Origin: Hetaerina americana
Taxonomy: Eukaryota > Arthropoda > Insecta > Odonata > Calopterygidae
DNA: 64,000 bases
Direction of reading: 5' to 3'
Assembly: GCA_022747635.1 (NCBI GenBank)
Contig: JAKTNV010000077.1
Coordinates: 1,738,501-1,802,500, forward strand
Shown: positions 38,496 to 51,762 of the stretch, in pieces
Numbering within the stretch: position 1 is the stretch's first letter
Layout: every line of letters starts with the position of its first letter
Program-made: the position numbers and the translations under genes
The notes under the pieces: generated by a model
What the model was told of the DNA's origin: nothing
What the model saw: the letters and a program-made list of their open reading frames with translations, nothing else
Databases searched by the model: none

Positions 38496-41400
38496 GAAAA
38501 GTGCCAATACCACCCCCTTTGGGGTCTAGGTGAAAACCTAACACGACACAAATCAAACAAAAATGTTTCCATGGTGTGTATTGTTGTTCATTTTCATCAA
38601 ATAAACAAAATGAAACCCAGACTTAATCCTGAAAGACAAGAAATGAGCATAAGAGATGCTTCAGCGCAAGTGTTAATGTTGCTAAAAGAGCCCAAATTTC
38701 TAAAAATTTTGCGAAAAACAACAATCTTCAGTTTTAGAGTGAATGTTTGAGGTGTATAGAAGCCATTTATTTCATTTTTAGAAAATTTAATATTTGACAT
38801 TTTTCCATGAAAAGTGCCTGTACCCCCCCCCCCCTACTTTGGGTTATAGGTGAAAATCTCACTCGACACATATCAAACAAAAATAATGCCATGGTGTGTA
38901 TTGTTGTTCATTTTCATCAAAAAACTATATTAAACCCAGAATTAATCCTGAAAGACAAGAAATGAGCATTAAAGATACTTCAGCGCAAGTGTTTATGTTA
39001 CTAAAAGTGCCCAAATTTCTAAAAATATTGCGAAAAACACAATCTTCAGTTTTAGAGTGAATGTTTGAGGTGTATAGAAGGCATTTATTTCATTTTTAGA
39101 AAATTTAATATTTCACATTTCTCCATGAAAAGTGCCAATACCCCTTTGTGTTAAAGGTGAAAATCTAACTCGACACAAATCAAACAAAAATGTTTCCATG
39201 GTGTGTATTTTTGTTCATTTTCATCAAATAAACAAAATTAAACCCAGAATTAATCCTTAAAGACAAGAAATGAGCTTAAAAAATGCTTCAGCACAAGTGT
39301 TAATGTTACTAAAAGAGCCCAAATTTCTAAAAATATTGCGAAAAACATCAATTCGCAGTTTTGGAGTGAATGTTTGAGGTGTATAGAAGGCATTTATTTC
39401 ATTTTTAGAAAATTTAATATTTCACATTTTTCCATGAAAAGTGCCAATACCCCTTTACAAAAGTGCCAATACCGCACGATACACTTTGGGTTCTAGGTGA
39501 AAATATAACTCGACACAAATCAAACAAAAATGTTTCCATGGTGTGTATTGTTGTTCATTTTCATCAAATAAACAAAATAAAACCCAGACTTAATCCTGAA
39601 AGACAAGAAATGAGCATAAGAGATGCTTCAGCGCAAGTGTTAATGTTACTAAAAGAGCCCAAATTTCTAAAAAATTGCGAAAAACAACAATCTTCTGTTT
39701 AAGAGTGAATGTTGAAGTGTATAGAAGGAATTTATTTCTTTTTTAGAAAATTTAATTTTTCACATTTTTCCATGAAAAGTGCCAATACCCTTTGGGTTCT
39801 AGGTGAAAATCTAACTCAACACAAATCAAACAAAAATGTTTCCATGGTGTGTATTGTTGTTCATTTTCATCAAATAAACAAAATAAAACCCAGACTTAAT
39901 CCTGAAAGACAAGAAATGAGCATAAAAGATGCTTCAGCGCAAGTGTTAATGTTACTAAAAGAGCCCAAATTTCTAAAAATATTGCGAAAAACAACAATCT
40001 TCAGTTTAAGAGTGAATGTTTGAGGTGTATAGAAGGCATTTATTTCATTTTTAGAAAATTTAATTTTTCACATTTTTCCATGAAAAGTGCCAATACCCCC
40101 TCCCCCTTTGGGTTCTAGGTGAAAATCTCACTCGACAGAAATCAAACAAAAATGTTTCCATGGTGTGTATTGTTGTTCATTTTCATCAAATAAACAAAAT
40201 AAAACCCAGACTTAATCCTGAAAGACAAGAAATGAGCATAAAAGATGCTTCAGCGCAAGTGTTAATGTTACTAAAAGAGCCCAAATTTCTAAAAATATTT
40301 CGAAAAACACAATCTTCAGTTTTAGAGTGAATGTTTGAGGTGTATAGAAGGCATTTATTTCATTTTTAGAAAATTTAAAATTTCACATTTCTCCATAAAA
40401 AGTGCCAAATACCCCCCCTTTGGGTTCTAGGTGAAAATCTCACTCGACACAAATCAAACAAAAATGTTTCCATGGTGTGTATTTTTGTTCATTTTCATCA
40501 AATAAACAAAATAAAACCCAGAATTAATCCTGAAAGACAAGAAATGAGCATAAAAGATGCTTCAGCGCAAGTGTTAATGTTACTAAAAGAGCCCAAATTT
40601 CTAAAAATATTGCGATAAACAACAATCTTATGTTTTAGAGTGAATGTTTGAGGTGTATAGAAGGCATTTATTTCATTTTTAGAAAATTAAATTTTTCACA
40701 TTTTTCCATGAAAAGTGCCAATACCACCCCCTTTGGGTTCTAGGTAAAAATCTCACTCGACAGAAATCAAACAAAAATGTTGCCTTGGTGTGTATTGTTG
40801 TTCATTTTCATCAAATAAACAAAATAAAACCCAGAATTAATCCTGAAAGACAAGAAATGAACATAAAAGATACTTCAGCGCAAGTGTTATGTTATTAAAA
40901 GAGCCCAAATTTCTAAAAATATTGCGATAAACAACAATCTTATGTTTTAGAGTGAATGTTTGAGGTGTATAGAAGGCATTTATTTCATTTTTAGAAAATT
41001 AAATTTTTCACATTTTTCCATGAAAAGTGCCAATACCACCCCCTTTGGGTTCTAGGTGAAAATCTCACTCGACACATATCAAACAAAAATAATGCCATGG
41101 TGTGTATTGTTGTTCATTTTCATCAAAAAAACTATATTAAACCCAGAATTAATCCTGAAAGACAAGAAATGAGCATTAAAGATACTTCAGCGCAAGTGTT
41201 AATGTTACTAAAAGTGCCCAAATTTCTAAAAATATTGCGAAAAACACAATCTTCAGTTTTAGAGTGAATGTTTGAGGTGTATAGAAGGCATTTATTTCAT
41301 TTTTAGAAAATTTAAAATTTCACATTTCTCCATGAAAAGTGCCAATACCCCTTTGTGTTCAAGGTGAAAATCTAACTCGACACAAATCAAACAAAAATGT

Positions 41401-41982
41401 TTCCATGGTGTGTATTTTTGTTCATTTTCATCAAATAAACAAAATAAAACCCAGAATTAATCCTTAAAGACAAGAAATGAGCTTAAAAAATGCTTCAGCA
41501 CAAGTGTTAATGTTACTAAAAGAGCCCAAATTTCTAAAAATATTGCGAAAATCATCAATCTTCAGTTTTGGAGTGAATGTTTGAGGTGTATAGAAGGCAT
41601 TTATTTCATTTTTAGAAAATTTAATATTTCACATTTTTCCATGAAAAGTGCCAATACCCCTTGCCAAAAGTGCCAATACCGCACGATACACTTTGGGTTC
41701 TAGGTGAAAATCTAACTCGACACAAATCAAACAAAAATGTTTCCATGGTGTGTATTGTTGTTCATTTTCATCAAATAAACAAAATGAAACCCAGACTTAA
41801 TCCTGAAAGACAAGAAATGAGCATAAGAAATGCTTCAGCGCAAGTGTTAATGTTGCTAAAAGAGCCCAAATTTCTAAAAATTTTGCGAAAAACAACAATC
41901 TTCAGTTTTAGAGTGAATGTTTGAGATGTATAGAAGCCTTTTATTTCATTTTTAGAAAATTTAATATTTGACATTTTTCCAT

Positions 41983-44512
41983 GAAAAGTACCTGTACCCC
42001 CCCCCCTACTTTGGGTTCTAGGTGAAAATCTCACTCGACACATATCAAACAAAAATAATGCCATGGTGTGTATTGTTGTTCATTTTCATCAAAAAAACTA
42101 TATTAAACCCAGAATTAATCCTGAAAGACAAGAAATGAGCATTAAAGATACTTTAGCGCAAGTGTTAATGTGCCTAAAAGTGCCCAAATTTCTAAAAATA
42201 TTGCGAAAAACACAATCTTCAGTTTTAGAGTGAATGTTTGAGGTGTATAGAAGGCATTTATTTCATTTTTAGAAAATTTAAAATTTCACATTTCTCCATG
42301 AAAAGTGCCAATACCCCTTTGTGTTCAAGGTGAAAATCTAACTCGACACAAATCAAACAAAAATGTTTCCATGGTGTGTATTTTTGTTCATTTTCATCAA
42401 ATAAACAAAATAAAACCCAGAATTAATCCTTAAAGACAAGAAATGAGCTTAAAAAATGCTTCAGCAATAGTGTTAATGTTACTAAAAGAGCCCAAATTTC
42501 TAAAAATATTGCGAAAAACATCAATCTTCAGTTTTGGAGTGAATGTTTGAGGTGTATAGAAGGCATTTATTTCATTTTTAGAAAATTTAATATTTCACAT
42601 TTTTCCATGAAAAGTGCCAATACCCCTTGCCAAAAGTGCCAATACCGCACGATACACTTTGGGTTCTAGGTGAAAATCTAACTCGACACAAATCAAACAA
42701 AAATGTTTCCGTGGTGTGTATTGTTGTTCATTTTCATCAAATAAACACAATAAAACCCAGACTTAACCCTGAAAGACAAGAAATGAGCATAAGAGATGCT
42801 TCAGCGCAAGTGTTAATGTGACTAAAAGAGCCCAAATTTCTAAAAATATTGCGAAAAACAACAATCTTCAGTTTAAGAGTGAATGTTTGAGGTGTATAGA
42901 AGGCATTTATTTCATTTTTAGAAAATTTAATTTTTCACATTTTTCCATGAAAAGTGCCAATACCCCCTTCCCCTTTGGGTTCTAGGTGAAAATCTCACTC
43001 GACAGAAATCAAACAAAAATGTTTCCATGGTGTGTATTGTTGTTCATTTTCATCAAATAAACAAAATAAAACCCAGACTTAATCCTGAAAGACAAGAAAT
43101 GAGCATAAAAGATGCTTCAGCGAAAGTGTTAATGTTACTAAAAGAGCCCAAATTTCTAAAAATATTTCGAAAAACACAATCTTCAGTTTTAGAGTGAATG
43201 TTTGAGGTGTATAGAAGGCATTTATTTCATTTTTAGAAAATTTAAAATTTCACATTTCTCCATGAAAAGTGCCAAATACCCCCCCTTTGGGTTCTAGGTG
43301 AAAATCTCACTCGACACAAATCAAACAAAAATGTTTCCATGGTGTGTATTTTTGTTCATTTTCATCAAATAAACAAAATAAAACCCAGAATTAATCCTGA
43401 AAGACAAGAAATGAGCATAAAAGATGCTTCAGCGCAAGTGTTAATGTTACTAAAAGAGCCCAAATTTCTAAAAATATTGCGATAAACAACAATCTTCTGT
43501 TTTAGAGTGAATGTTTGAGGTGTATAGAAGGCATTTATTTCATTTTTAGAAAATTAAATTTTTCACATTTTTCCATGAAAAGTGCCAATACCACCCCCTT
43601 TGGGTTCTAGGTAAAAATCTCACTCGACAGAAATCAAACAAAAATGTTGCCATGGTGTGTATTGTTGTTCATTTTCATCAAATAAACAAAATAAAACCCA
43701 GAATTAATCCTGAAAGACAAGAAATGATCTTAAAAGATGCTTCAGCGCAAGTGTTAATGTTACTAAAAGAGCCCAAATTTCTAAAAATATTGCGAAAAAC
43801 AACAATCTTCAGTTTTAGAGTGAATGTTTGAGGTGTATTGAAGGCATTTATTTCATTTTTAGAAAATTTAATTTTTCACATTTTTCCATGAAAAGTGCCA
43901 ATACCCCCCCTTTGTGTTCTAGGTGAAAATCTCACTCAAAACATCAAACAAAAATGTTGCCATGGTGTATTGTTGTTCATTTTCATCAAATAAACAAAAT
44001 AAAACCCAGAATTAATCCTGAAAGACAAGAAATTTAGCATAAAAGATGCTTCAGCCCAAGTGTAAATGTTACTAAAAGAGCCCAAATTTCTAAAAATATT
44101 GCGAAAAACAACAATCTTCTGTTTTAGAGTGAATGTTTGAGGTGTATAGAAGGCATTTATTTCATTTTTAGGAAATTTAATTTTTCACATTTTTCCATGA
44201 AAAGTGCCAATACCCCCCCCCCTTTGTGTTATTAGTGACAATCTAACTCAACACAAATCAAACAAAAATGTTGCCATTGTGTGTATTGTTGTTCATTTTC
44301 ATCAAATAAACAAAATAAAACCCAGAATTAATCCTGAAAGACAAGAAATGAACATAAAAGATACTTCAGCGCAAGTGTTATGTTATTAAAAGAGCCCAAA
44401 ATTCTATAAATATTTCGAAAAACAACAATCTTCTGTTTTAGAGTGAATGTTTGAGGTGTATAGAAGCCATTTATTTCTTTTTTAGAAAATTTAATTTTTC
44501 ACATTTTTCCAT
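41983..44512. repeat. Satellite B 8-monomer block, copy 2 of 3
   Basis: Copy at an offset of about 6017 from 35965. It carries its own variants, for example cagcaatagtg at about 42465 and cccccttcccc at about 42963. The first variant is shared with the third copy and absent from the first, so copies 2 and 3 are closer to each other. Confidence 0.85.
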
Positions 44513-47348
44513 GAAAAGTGCCAATACCACCCCCTTTGGGGTCTAGGTGAAAACGTAACACGACACAAATCAAACAAAAATGTTTCCATGGTGTGTATTG
44601 TTGTTCATTTTCATCAAATAAACAAAATGAAACCCAGACTTAATCCTGAAAGACAAGAAATGAGCATAAGAGATGCTTCAGCGCAAGTGTTAATGTTGCT
44701 AAAAGAGCCCAAATTTCTAAAAATTTTGCGAAAAACAACAATCTTCAGTTTTAGAGTGAATGTTTGAGGTGTATAGAAGGCATTTATTTCATTTTTAGAA
44801 AATTTAATATTTCACATTTCTCCATGAAAAGTGCCAATACCCCTTTGTGTTAAAGGTGAAAATCTAACTCGACACAAATCAAACAAAAATGTTTCCATGG
44901 TGTGTATTTTTGTTCATTTTCATCAAATAAACAAAATTAAACCCAGAATTAATCCTTAAAGACAAGAAATGAGCTTAAAAAATGCTTCAGCACAAGTGTT
45001 AATGTTACTAAAAGAGCCCAAATTTCTAAAAATATTGCGAAAAACATCAATTCGCAGTTTTGGAGTGAATGTTTGAGGTGTATAGAAGGCATTTATTTCA
45101 TTTTTAGAAAATTTAATATTTCACATTTTTCCATGAAAAGTGCCAATACCCCTTGCCAAAAGTGCCAATACCGCACGATACACTTTGGGTTCTAGGTGAA
45201 AATCTAACTCGACACAAATCAAACAAAAATGTTTCCATGGTGTGTATTGTTGTTCATTTTCATCAAATAAACAAAATAAAACCCAGACTTAATCCTGAAA
45301 GACAAGAAATGAGTTTAAGAGATGCTTCAGCGCAAGTGTTAATGTTACTAAAAGAGCCCAAATTTCTAAAAAATTGCGAAAAACAACAATCTTCTGTTTA
45401 AGAGTGAATGTTGAAGTGTATAGAAGGAATATATTTCTTTTTTAGAAAATTTAATTTTTCACATTTTTCCATGAAAAGTGCCAATACCCTTTGGGTTCTA
45501 GGTGAAAATCTCACTCAACACAAATCAAACAAAAATGTTTCCATGGTGTGTATTGTTGTTCATTTTCATCAAATAAACAAAATTAAACCCAGACTTAATC
45601 CTGAAAGACAAGAAATGAGCATAAAAGATGCTTCAGCGCAAGTGTTAATGTTACTAAAAGAGCCCAAATTTCTAAAAATATTGCGAAAAACAACAATCTT
45701 CAGTTTAAGAGTGAATGTTTGAGGTGTATAGAAGGCATTTATTTCATTTTTAGAAAATTTAATTTTTCACATTTTTCCATGAAAAGTGCCAATACCACCC
45801 CCTTTGGGTTCTAGGTAAAAATCTCACTCGACAGAAATCAAACAAAAATGTTGCCATGGTGTGTATTGTTGTTCATTTTCATCAAATAAACAAAATAAAA
45901 CCCAGAATTAATCCTGAAAGACAAGAAATGATCTTGAAAGAAGCTTCAGCGCAAGTGTTAATGTTACTAAAAGAGCCCAAATTTCTAAAAATATTGCGAA
46001 AAACAACAATCTTCAGTTTTAGAGTGAATGTTTGAGGTGTATTGAAGGCATTTATTTCATTTTTAGAAAATTTAATTTTTCACATTTTTCCATGAAAAGT
46101 GCCAATACCCCCCCTTTGTGTTCTAGGTGAAAATCTCACTCAAAACATATCAAACAAAAATGTTGCCATGGTGTATTGTTGTTCATTTTCATCAAATAAA
46201 CAAAATAAAACCCAGAATTAATCCTGAAAGACAAGAAATTTAGCATAAAAGATGCTTCAGCCCAAGTGTAAATGTTACTAAAAGAGCCCAAATTTCTAAA
46301 AATATTGCGAAAAACAACAATCTTCTGTTTTAGAGTGAATGTTTGAGGTGTATAGAAGGCATTTATTTCATTTTTAGAAAATTTAATTTTTCACATTTTT
46401 CCATGAAAAGAGCCAATACCCCCCCCCCTTTGTGTTATTAGTGACAATCTAACTCAACACAAATCAAACAAAAATGTTGCCATTGTGTGTATTGTTGTTC
46501 ATTTTCATCAAATAAACAAAATAAAACCCAGAATTAATCCTGAAAGACAAGAAATGAACATAAAAGATACTTCAGCGCAAGTGTTATGTTATTAAAAGAG
46601 CCCAAATTTCTATAAATATTTCGAAAAACAACAATCTTCTGTTTTAGAGTGAATGTTTGAGGTGTATAGAAGCCATTTATTTCTTTTTTAGAAAATTTAA
46701 TTTATCACATTTTTCCATGAAAAGTGCCAATACCACCCCCTTTGGGGTCTAGGTGAAAACCTAACACGACACAAATCAAACAAAAATGTTTCCATGGTGT
46801 GTATTGTTGTTCATTTTCATCAAATAAACAAAATGAAACCCAGACTTAATCCTGAAAGACAAGAAATGAGCATAAGAGATGCTTCAGCGCAAGTGTTAAT
46901 GTTGCTAAAAGAGCCCAAATTTCTAAAAATTTTGCGAAAAACAACAATCTTCAGTTTTAGAGTGAATGTTTGAGGTGTATAGAAGCCATTTATTTCATTT
47001 TTAGAAAATTTAATATCTGACATTTTTCCATGAAAAGTGCCTGTACCCCCCCCCCCTACTTTGGGTTATAGGTGAAAATCCCACTCGACACATATCAAAC
47101 AAAAATAATGCCATGGTGTGTATTGTTGTTCATTTTCATCAAAAAACTATATTAAACCCAGAATTAATCCTGAAAGACAAGAAATGAGCATTAAAGATAC
47201 TTCAGCGCAAGTGTTAATGTTACTAAAAGTGCCCAAATTTCTAAAAATATTGCGAAAAACACAATCTTCAGTTTTAGAGTGAATGTTTGAGGTGTATAGA
47301 AGGCATTTATTTCATTTTTAGAAAATTTAATATTTCACATTTCTCCAT

Positions 47349-50300
47349 GAAAAGTGCCAATACCCCTTGCCAAAAGTGCCAATACCGCACGATACACTTT
47401 GGGTTCTAGGTGAAAATCTAACTCGACACAAATCAAACAAAAATGATTCCATGGTGTGTATTGTTGTTCATTTTCATCAAATAAACAAAATAAAACCCAG
47501 ACTTAATCCTGAAAGACAAGAAATGAGTTTAAGAGATGCTTCAGCGCAAGTGTTAATGTTACTAAAAGAGCCCAAATTTCTAAAAAATTGCAAAAAACAA
47601 CAATCTTCTGTTTAAGAGTGAATGTTGAAGTGTATAGAAGGAATTTATTTCTTTTTTAGAAAATTTAATTTTTCACATTTTTCCATGAAAATGCCAATAC
47701 CCTTTGGGTTCTAGGTGAAAATCTCACTCAACACAAATCAAACAAAAATGTTTCCATGGTGTGTATTGTTGTTCATTTTCATCAAATAAACAAAATAAAA
47801 CCCAGACTTAATCTTGAAGACAAGAAATGAGCATAAAAGATGCTTCAGCGCAAGTGTTAATGTTACTAAAAGAGCCCAAATTTCTAAAAATATTGCGAAA
47901 AACAACAATCTTCAGTTTAAGAGTGAATGTTTGAGGTGTATAGAAGGCATTTATTTCATTTTTAGAAAATTTAATTTTTCACATTTTTCCATGAAAAGTG
48001 CCAATACCCCCTCCCCCTTTGGGTTCTAGGTGAAAATCTCACTCGACAGAAATCAAACAAAAATGTTTCCATGGTGTGTATTGTTGTTCATTTTCATCAA
48101 ATAAACAAAATAAAACCCAGACTTAATCCTGAAAGACAAGAAATGAGCATAAAAGATGCTTCAGCGCAAGTGTTAATGTTACTAAAAGAGCCCAAATTTC
48201 TAAAAATATTTCGAAAAACATCAATCTTCAGTTTTAGAGTGAATGTTTGAGGTGTATAGAAGGCATTTATTTCATTTTTAGAAAATTTAAAATTTCACAT
48301 TTTTCCATGAAAAGTGCCAATACCCCCCCCTTTGTGTTCTAGGTGAAAATCTCACTCAAAACATATCAAACAAAAATGTTGCCATGGTGTATTGTTGTTC
48401 ATTTTCATCAAATAAACAAAATAAAACCCAGACTTAATCCTGAAAGACAAGAAATGAGCATAAGAGATCCTTCAGCGCAAGTGTTAATGTTACTAAAAGA
48501 GCCCAAATTTCTAAAAAATTGCGAAAAACAACAATCTTCTGTTTAAGAGTGAATGTTGAAGTGTATAGAAGGAATTTATTTCTTTTTTAGAAAATTTAAT
48601 TTTTCACATTTTTCCATGAAAAGTGCCAATACCCTTTGGGTTCTAGGTGAAAATCTCACTCAACACAAATCAAACAAAAATGTTGCCATGGTGTGTATTG
48701 TTGTTCATTTTCATCAAATAAACAAAATAAAACCCAGAATTAATCCTGAAAGACAAGAAATGATCTTAAAAGATGCTTCAGCGCAAGTGTTAATGTTACT
48801 AAAAGAGCCCAAATTTCTAAAAATATTGCGAAAAACAACAATCTTCAGTTTTAGAGTGAATGTTTGAGGTGTATTGAAGGCATTTATTTCATTTTTAGAA
48901 AATTTAATTTTTCACATTTTTCCATGAAAAGTGCCAATACCCCCCCTTTGTGTTCTAGGTGAAAATCTCACTCAAAACATATCAAACAAAAATGTTGCCA
49001 TTGTGTGTATTGTTGTTCATTTTCATCAAATAAACAAAATAAAACCCAGAATTAATCCTGAAAGACAAGAAATGAACATAAAAGATACTTCAGCGCAAGT
49101 GTTATGTTATTAAAAGAGCCCAAATTTCTAAAAATATTGCGATAAACAACAATCTTATGTTTTAGAGTGAATGTTTGAGGTGTATAGAAGGCATTTATTT
49201 CATTTTTAGAAAATTAAATTTTTCACATTTTTCCATGAAAAGTGCCAATACCACCCCCTTTGGGTTCTAGGTGAAAATCTCACTCGACACATATCAAACA
49301 AAAATAATGCCATGGTGTGTATTGTTGTTCATTTTAATCAAAAAAACTATATTAAACCCAGAATTAATCCTGAAAGACAAGAAATGAGCATTAAAGATAC
49401 TTCAGCGCAAGTGTTAATGTTACTAAAAGTGCCCAAATTTCTAAAAATATTGCGAAAAACACAATCTTCAGTTTTAGAGTGAATGTTTGAGGTGTATAGA
49501 AGGCATTTATTTCATTTTTAGAAAATTTAAAATTTCACATTTCTCCATGAAAAGTGCCAATACCCCTTTGTGTTCAAGGTGAAAATCTAACTCGACACAA
49601 ATCAAACAAAAATGTTTCCATGGTGTGTATTTTTGTTCATTTTCATCAAATAAACAAAATAAAACCCAGAATTAATCCTTAAAGACAAGAAATGAGCTTA
49701 AAAAATGCTTCAGCACAAGTGTTAATGTTACTAAAAGAGCCCAAATTTCTAAAAATATTGCGAAAAACATCAATCTTCAGTTTTGGAGTGAATGTTTGAG
49801 GTGTATAGAAGGCATTTATTTCATTTTTAGAAAATTTAATATTTCACATTTTTCCATGAAAAGTGCCAATACCCCTTGCCAAAAGTGCCAATACCGCACG
49901 ATAAATTTTGGGTTCTAGGTGAAAATCTAACTCGACACAAATCAAACAAAAATGTTTCCATGGTGTGTATTGTTGTTCATTTTCATCAAATAAACACAAT
50001 AAAACCCAGACTTAACCCTGAAAGACAAGAAATGAGCATAAGAGATGCTTCAGCGCAAGTGTTAATGTTACTAAAAGACCCCAAATTTCTAAAAATATTG
50101 CGAAAAACAACAATCTTCAGTTTTAGAGTGAATGTTTGAGGTGTAAAAAAGGCATTTATTTCATTTTTAGAAAATTTAATTTTTCACATTTTTCCATGAA
50201 AAGTGCCAAATACCCCCCCTTTGGGTTCTAGGTGAAAATCTCACTCGACACAAATCAAACAAAAATGTTTCCATGGTGTGTATTTTTGTTCATTTTCATC

Positions 50301-51762
50301 AAATAAACAAAATAAAACCCAGAATTAATCCTGAAAGACAAGAAATGAGCATAAAAGATGCTTCAGCGCAAGTGTTAATGTTACTAAAAGAGCCCAAATT
50401 TCTAAAAATATTGCGAAAAACAACAATCTTCTGTTTTAGAGTGAATGGTTGAGGTGTATATAAGGCATTTATTTCCTTTTTAGAAAATTTAATTTTTCAC
50501 ATTTTTCCATGAAAAGTGCCAATACCCCCCCCCCTTTGTGTTATTAGTGAAAATCTAACTCAACACAAATCAAACAAAAATGTTGCCATTGTGTGTATTG
50601 TTGTTCATTTTCATCAAATAAACATAATAAAACCCAGAATTAATCCTGAAAGACAAGAAATGAACATAAAAGATACTTCAGCGCAAGTGTTATGTTATTA
50701 AAAGAGCCCAAATTTCTATAAATATTACGAAAAACAACAATCTTCTGTTTTAGAGCGAATGTTTGAGGTGTATAGAAGGCATTTATTTCTTTTTTAGAAA
50801 ATTTAATTTTTCACATTTTTCCATGAAAAGTGCCAATACCCCCCCCTTTGGGGTCTAGGTGAAAACCTAACACGACACAAATCAAACAAAAATGTTTCCA
50901 TGGTGTGTATTGTTGTTCATTTTCATCAAATAAACAAAATGAAACCCAGACTTAATCCTGAAAGACAAGAAATGAGCATAAGAAATGCTTCAGCGCAAGT
51001 GTTAATGTTGCTAAAAGAGCCCAAATTTCTAAAAATTTTGCGAAAAACAACAATCTTCAGTTTTAGAGTGAATGTTTGAGATGTATAGAAGCCTTTTATT
51101 TCATTTTTAGAAAATTTAATATTTGACATTTTTCCATGAAAAGTACCTGTACCCCCCCCCCTACTTTGGGTTCTAGGTGAAAATCTCACTCGACACATAT
51201 CAAACAAAAATAATGCCATGGTGTGTATTGTTGTTCATTTTCATCAAAAAAACTATATTAAACCCAGAATTAATCCTGAAAGACAAGAAATGAGCATTAA
51301 AGATACTTTAGCGCAAGTGTTAATGTGCCTAAAAGTGCCCAAATTTCTAAAAATATTGGGAAAACACAATCTTCAGTTTTAGAGTGAATGTTTGAGGTGT
51401 ATAGAAGGCATTTATTTCATTTTTAGAAAATTTAAAATTTCACATTTCTCCATGAAAAGTGCCAATACCCCTTTGTGTTCAAGGTGAAAATCTAACTCGA
51501 CACAAATCAAACAAAAATGTTTCCATGGTGTGTATTTTTGTTCATTTTCATCAAATAAACAAAATAAAACCCAGAATTAATCCTTAAAGACAAGAAATGA
51601 GCTTAAAAAATGCTTCAGCACAAGTGTTAATGTTACTAAAAGAGCCCAAATTTCTAAAAATATTGCGAAAAACATCAATTCGCAGTTTTGGAGTGAATGT
51701 TTGAGGTGTATAGAAGGCATTTATTTCATTTTTAGAAAATTTAATATTTCACATTTTTCCAT
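47349..51762. repeat. 14-monomer higher-order repeat (about 4.415 kb), copy 1
   Basis: Fourteen monomers from one double-boundary unit (47349) to another (51763), with spacings 338, 306, 316, 309, 308, 311, 312, 309, 340, 313, 314, 313, 316 and 309. The next 4.4 kb repeats the same series almost exactly. Private marker aaaaatgattccatgg is at about 47438 and about 51852. I noted roughly a dozen differences between the copies, for example gcaaaaaac at 47590, gagatccttc at 48470 and gtgtatataagg at 50455 in this copy only. Confidence 0.92.
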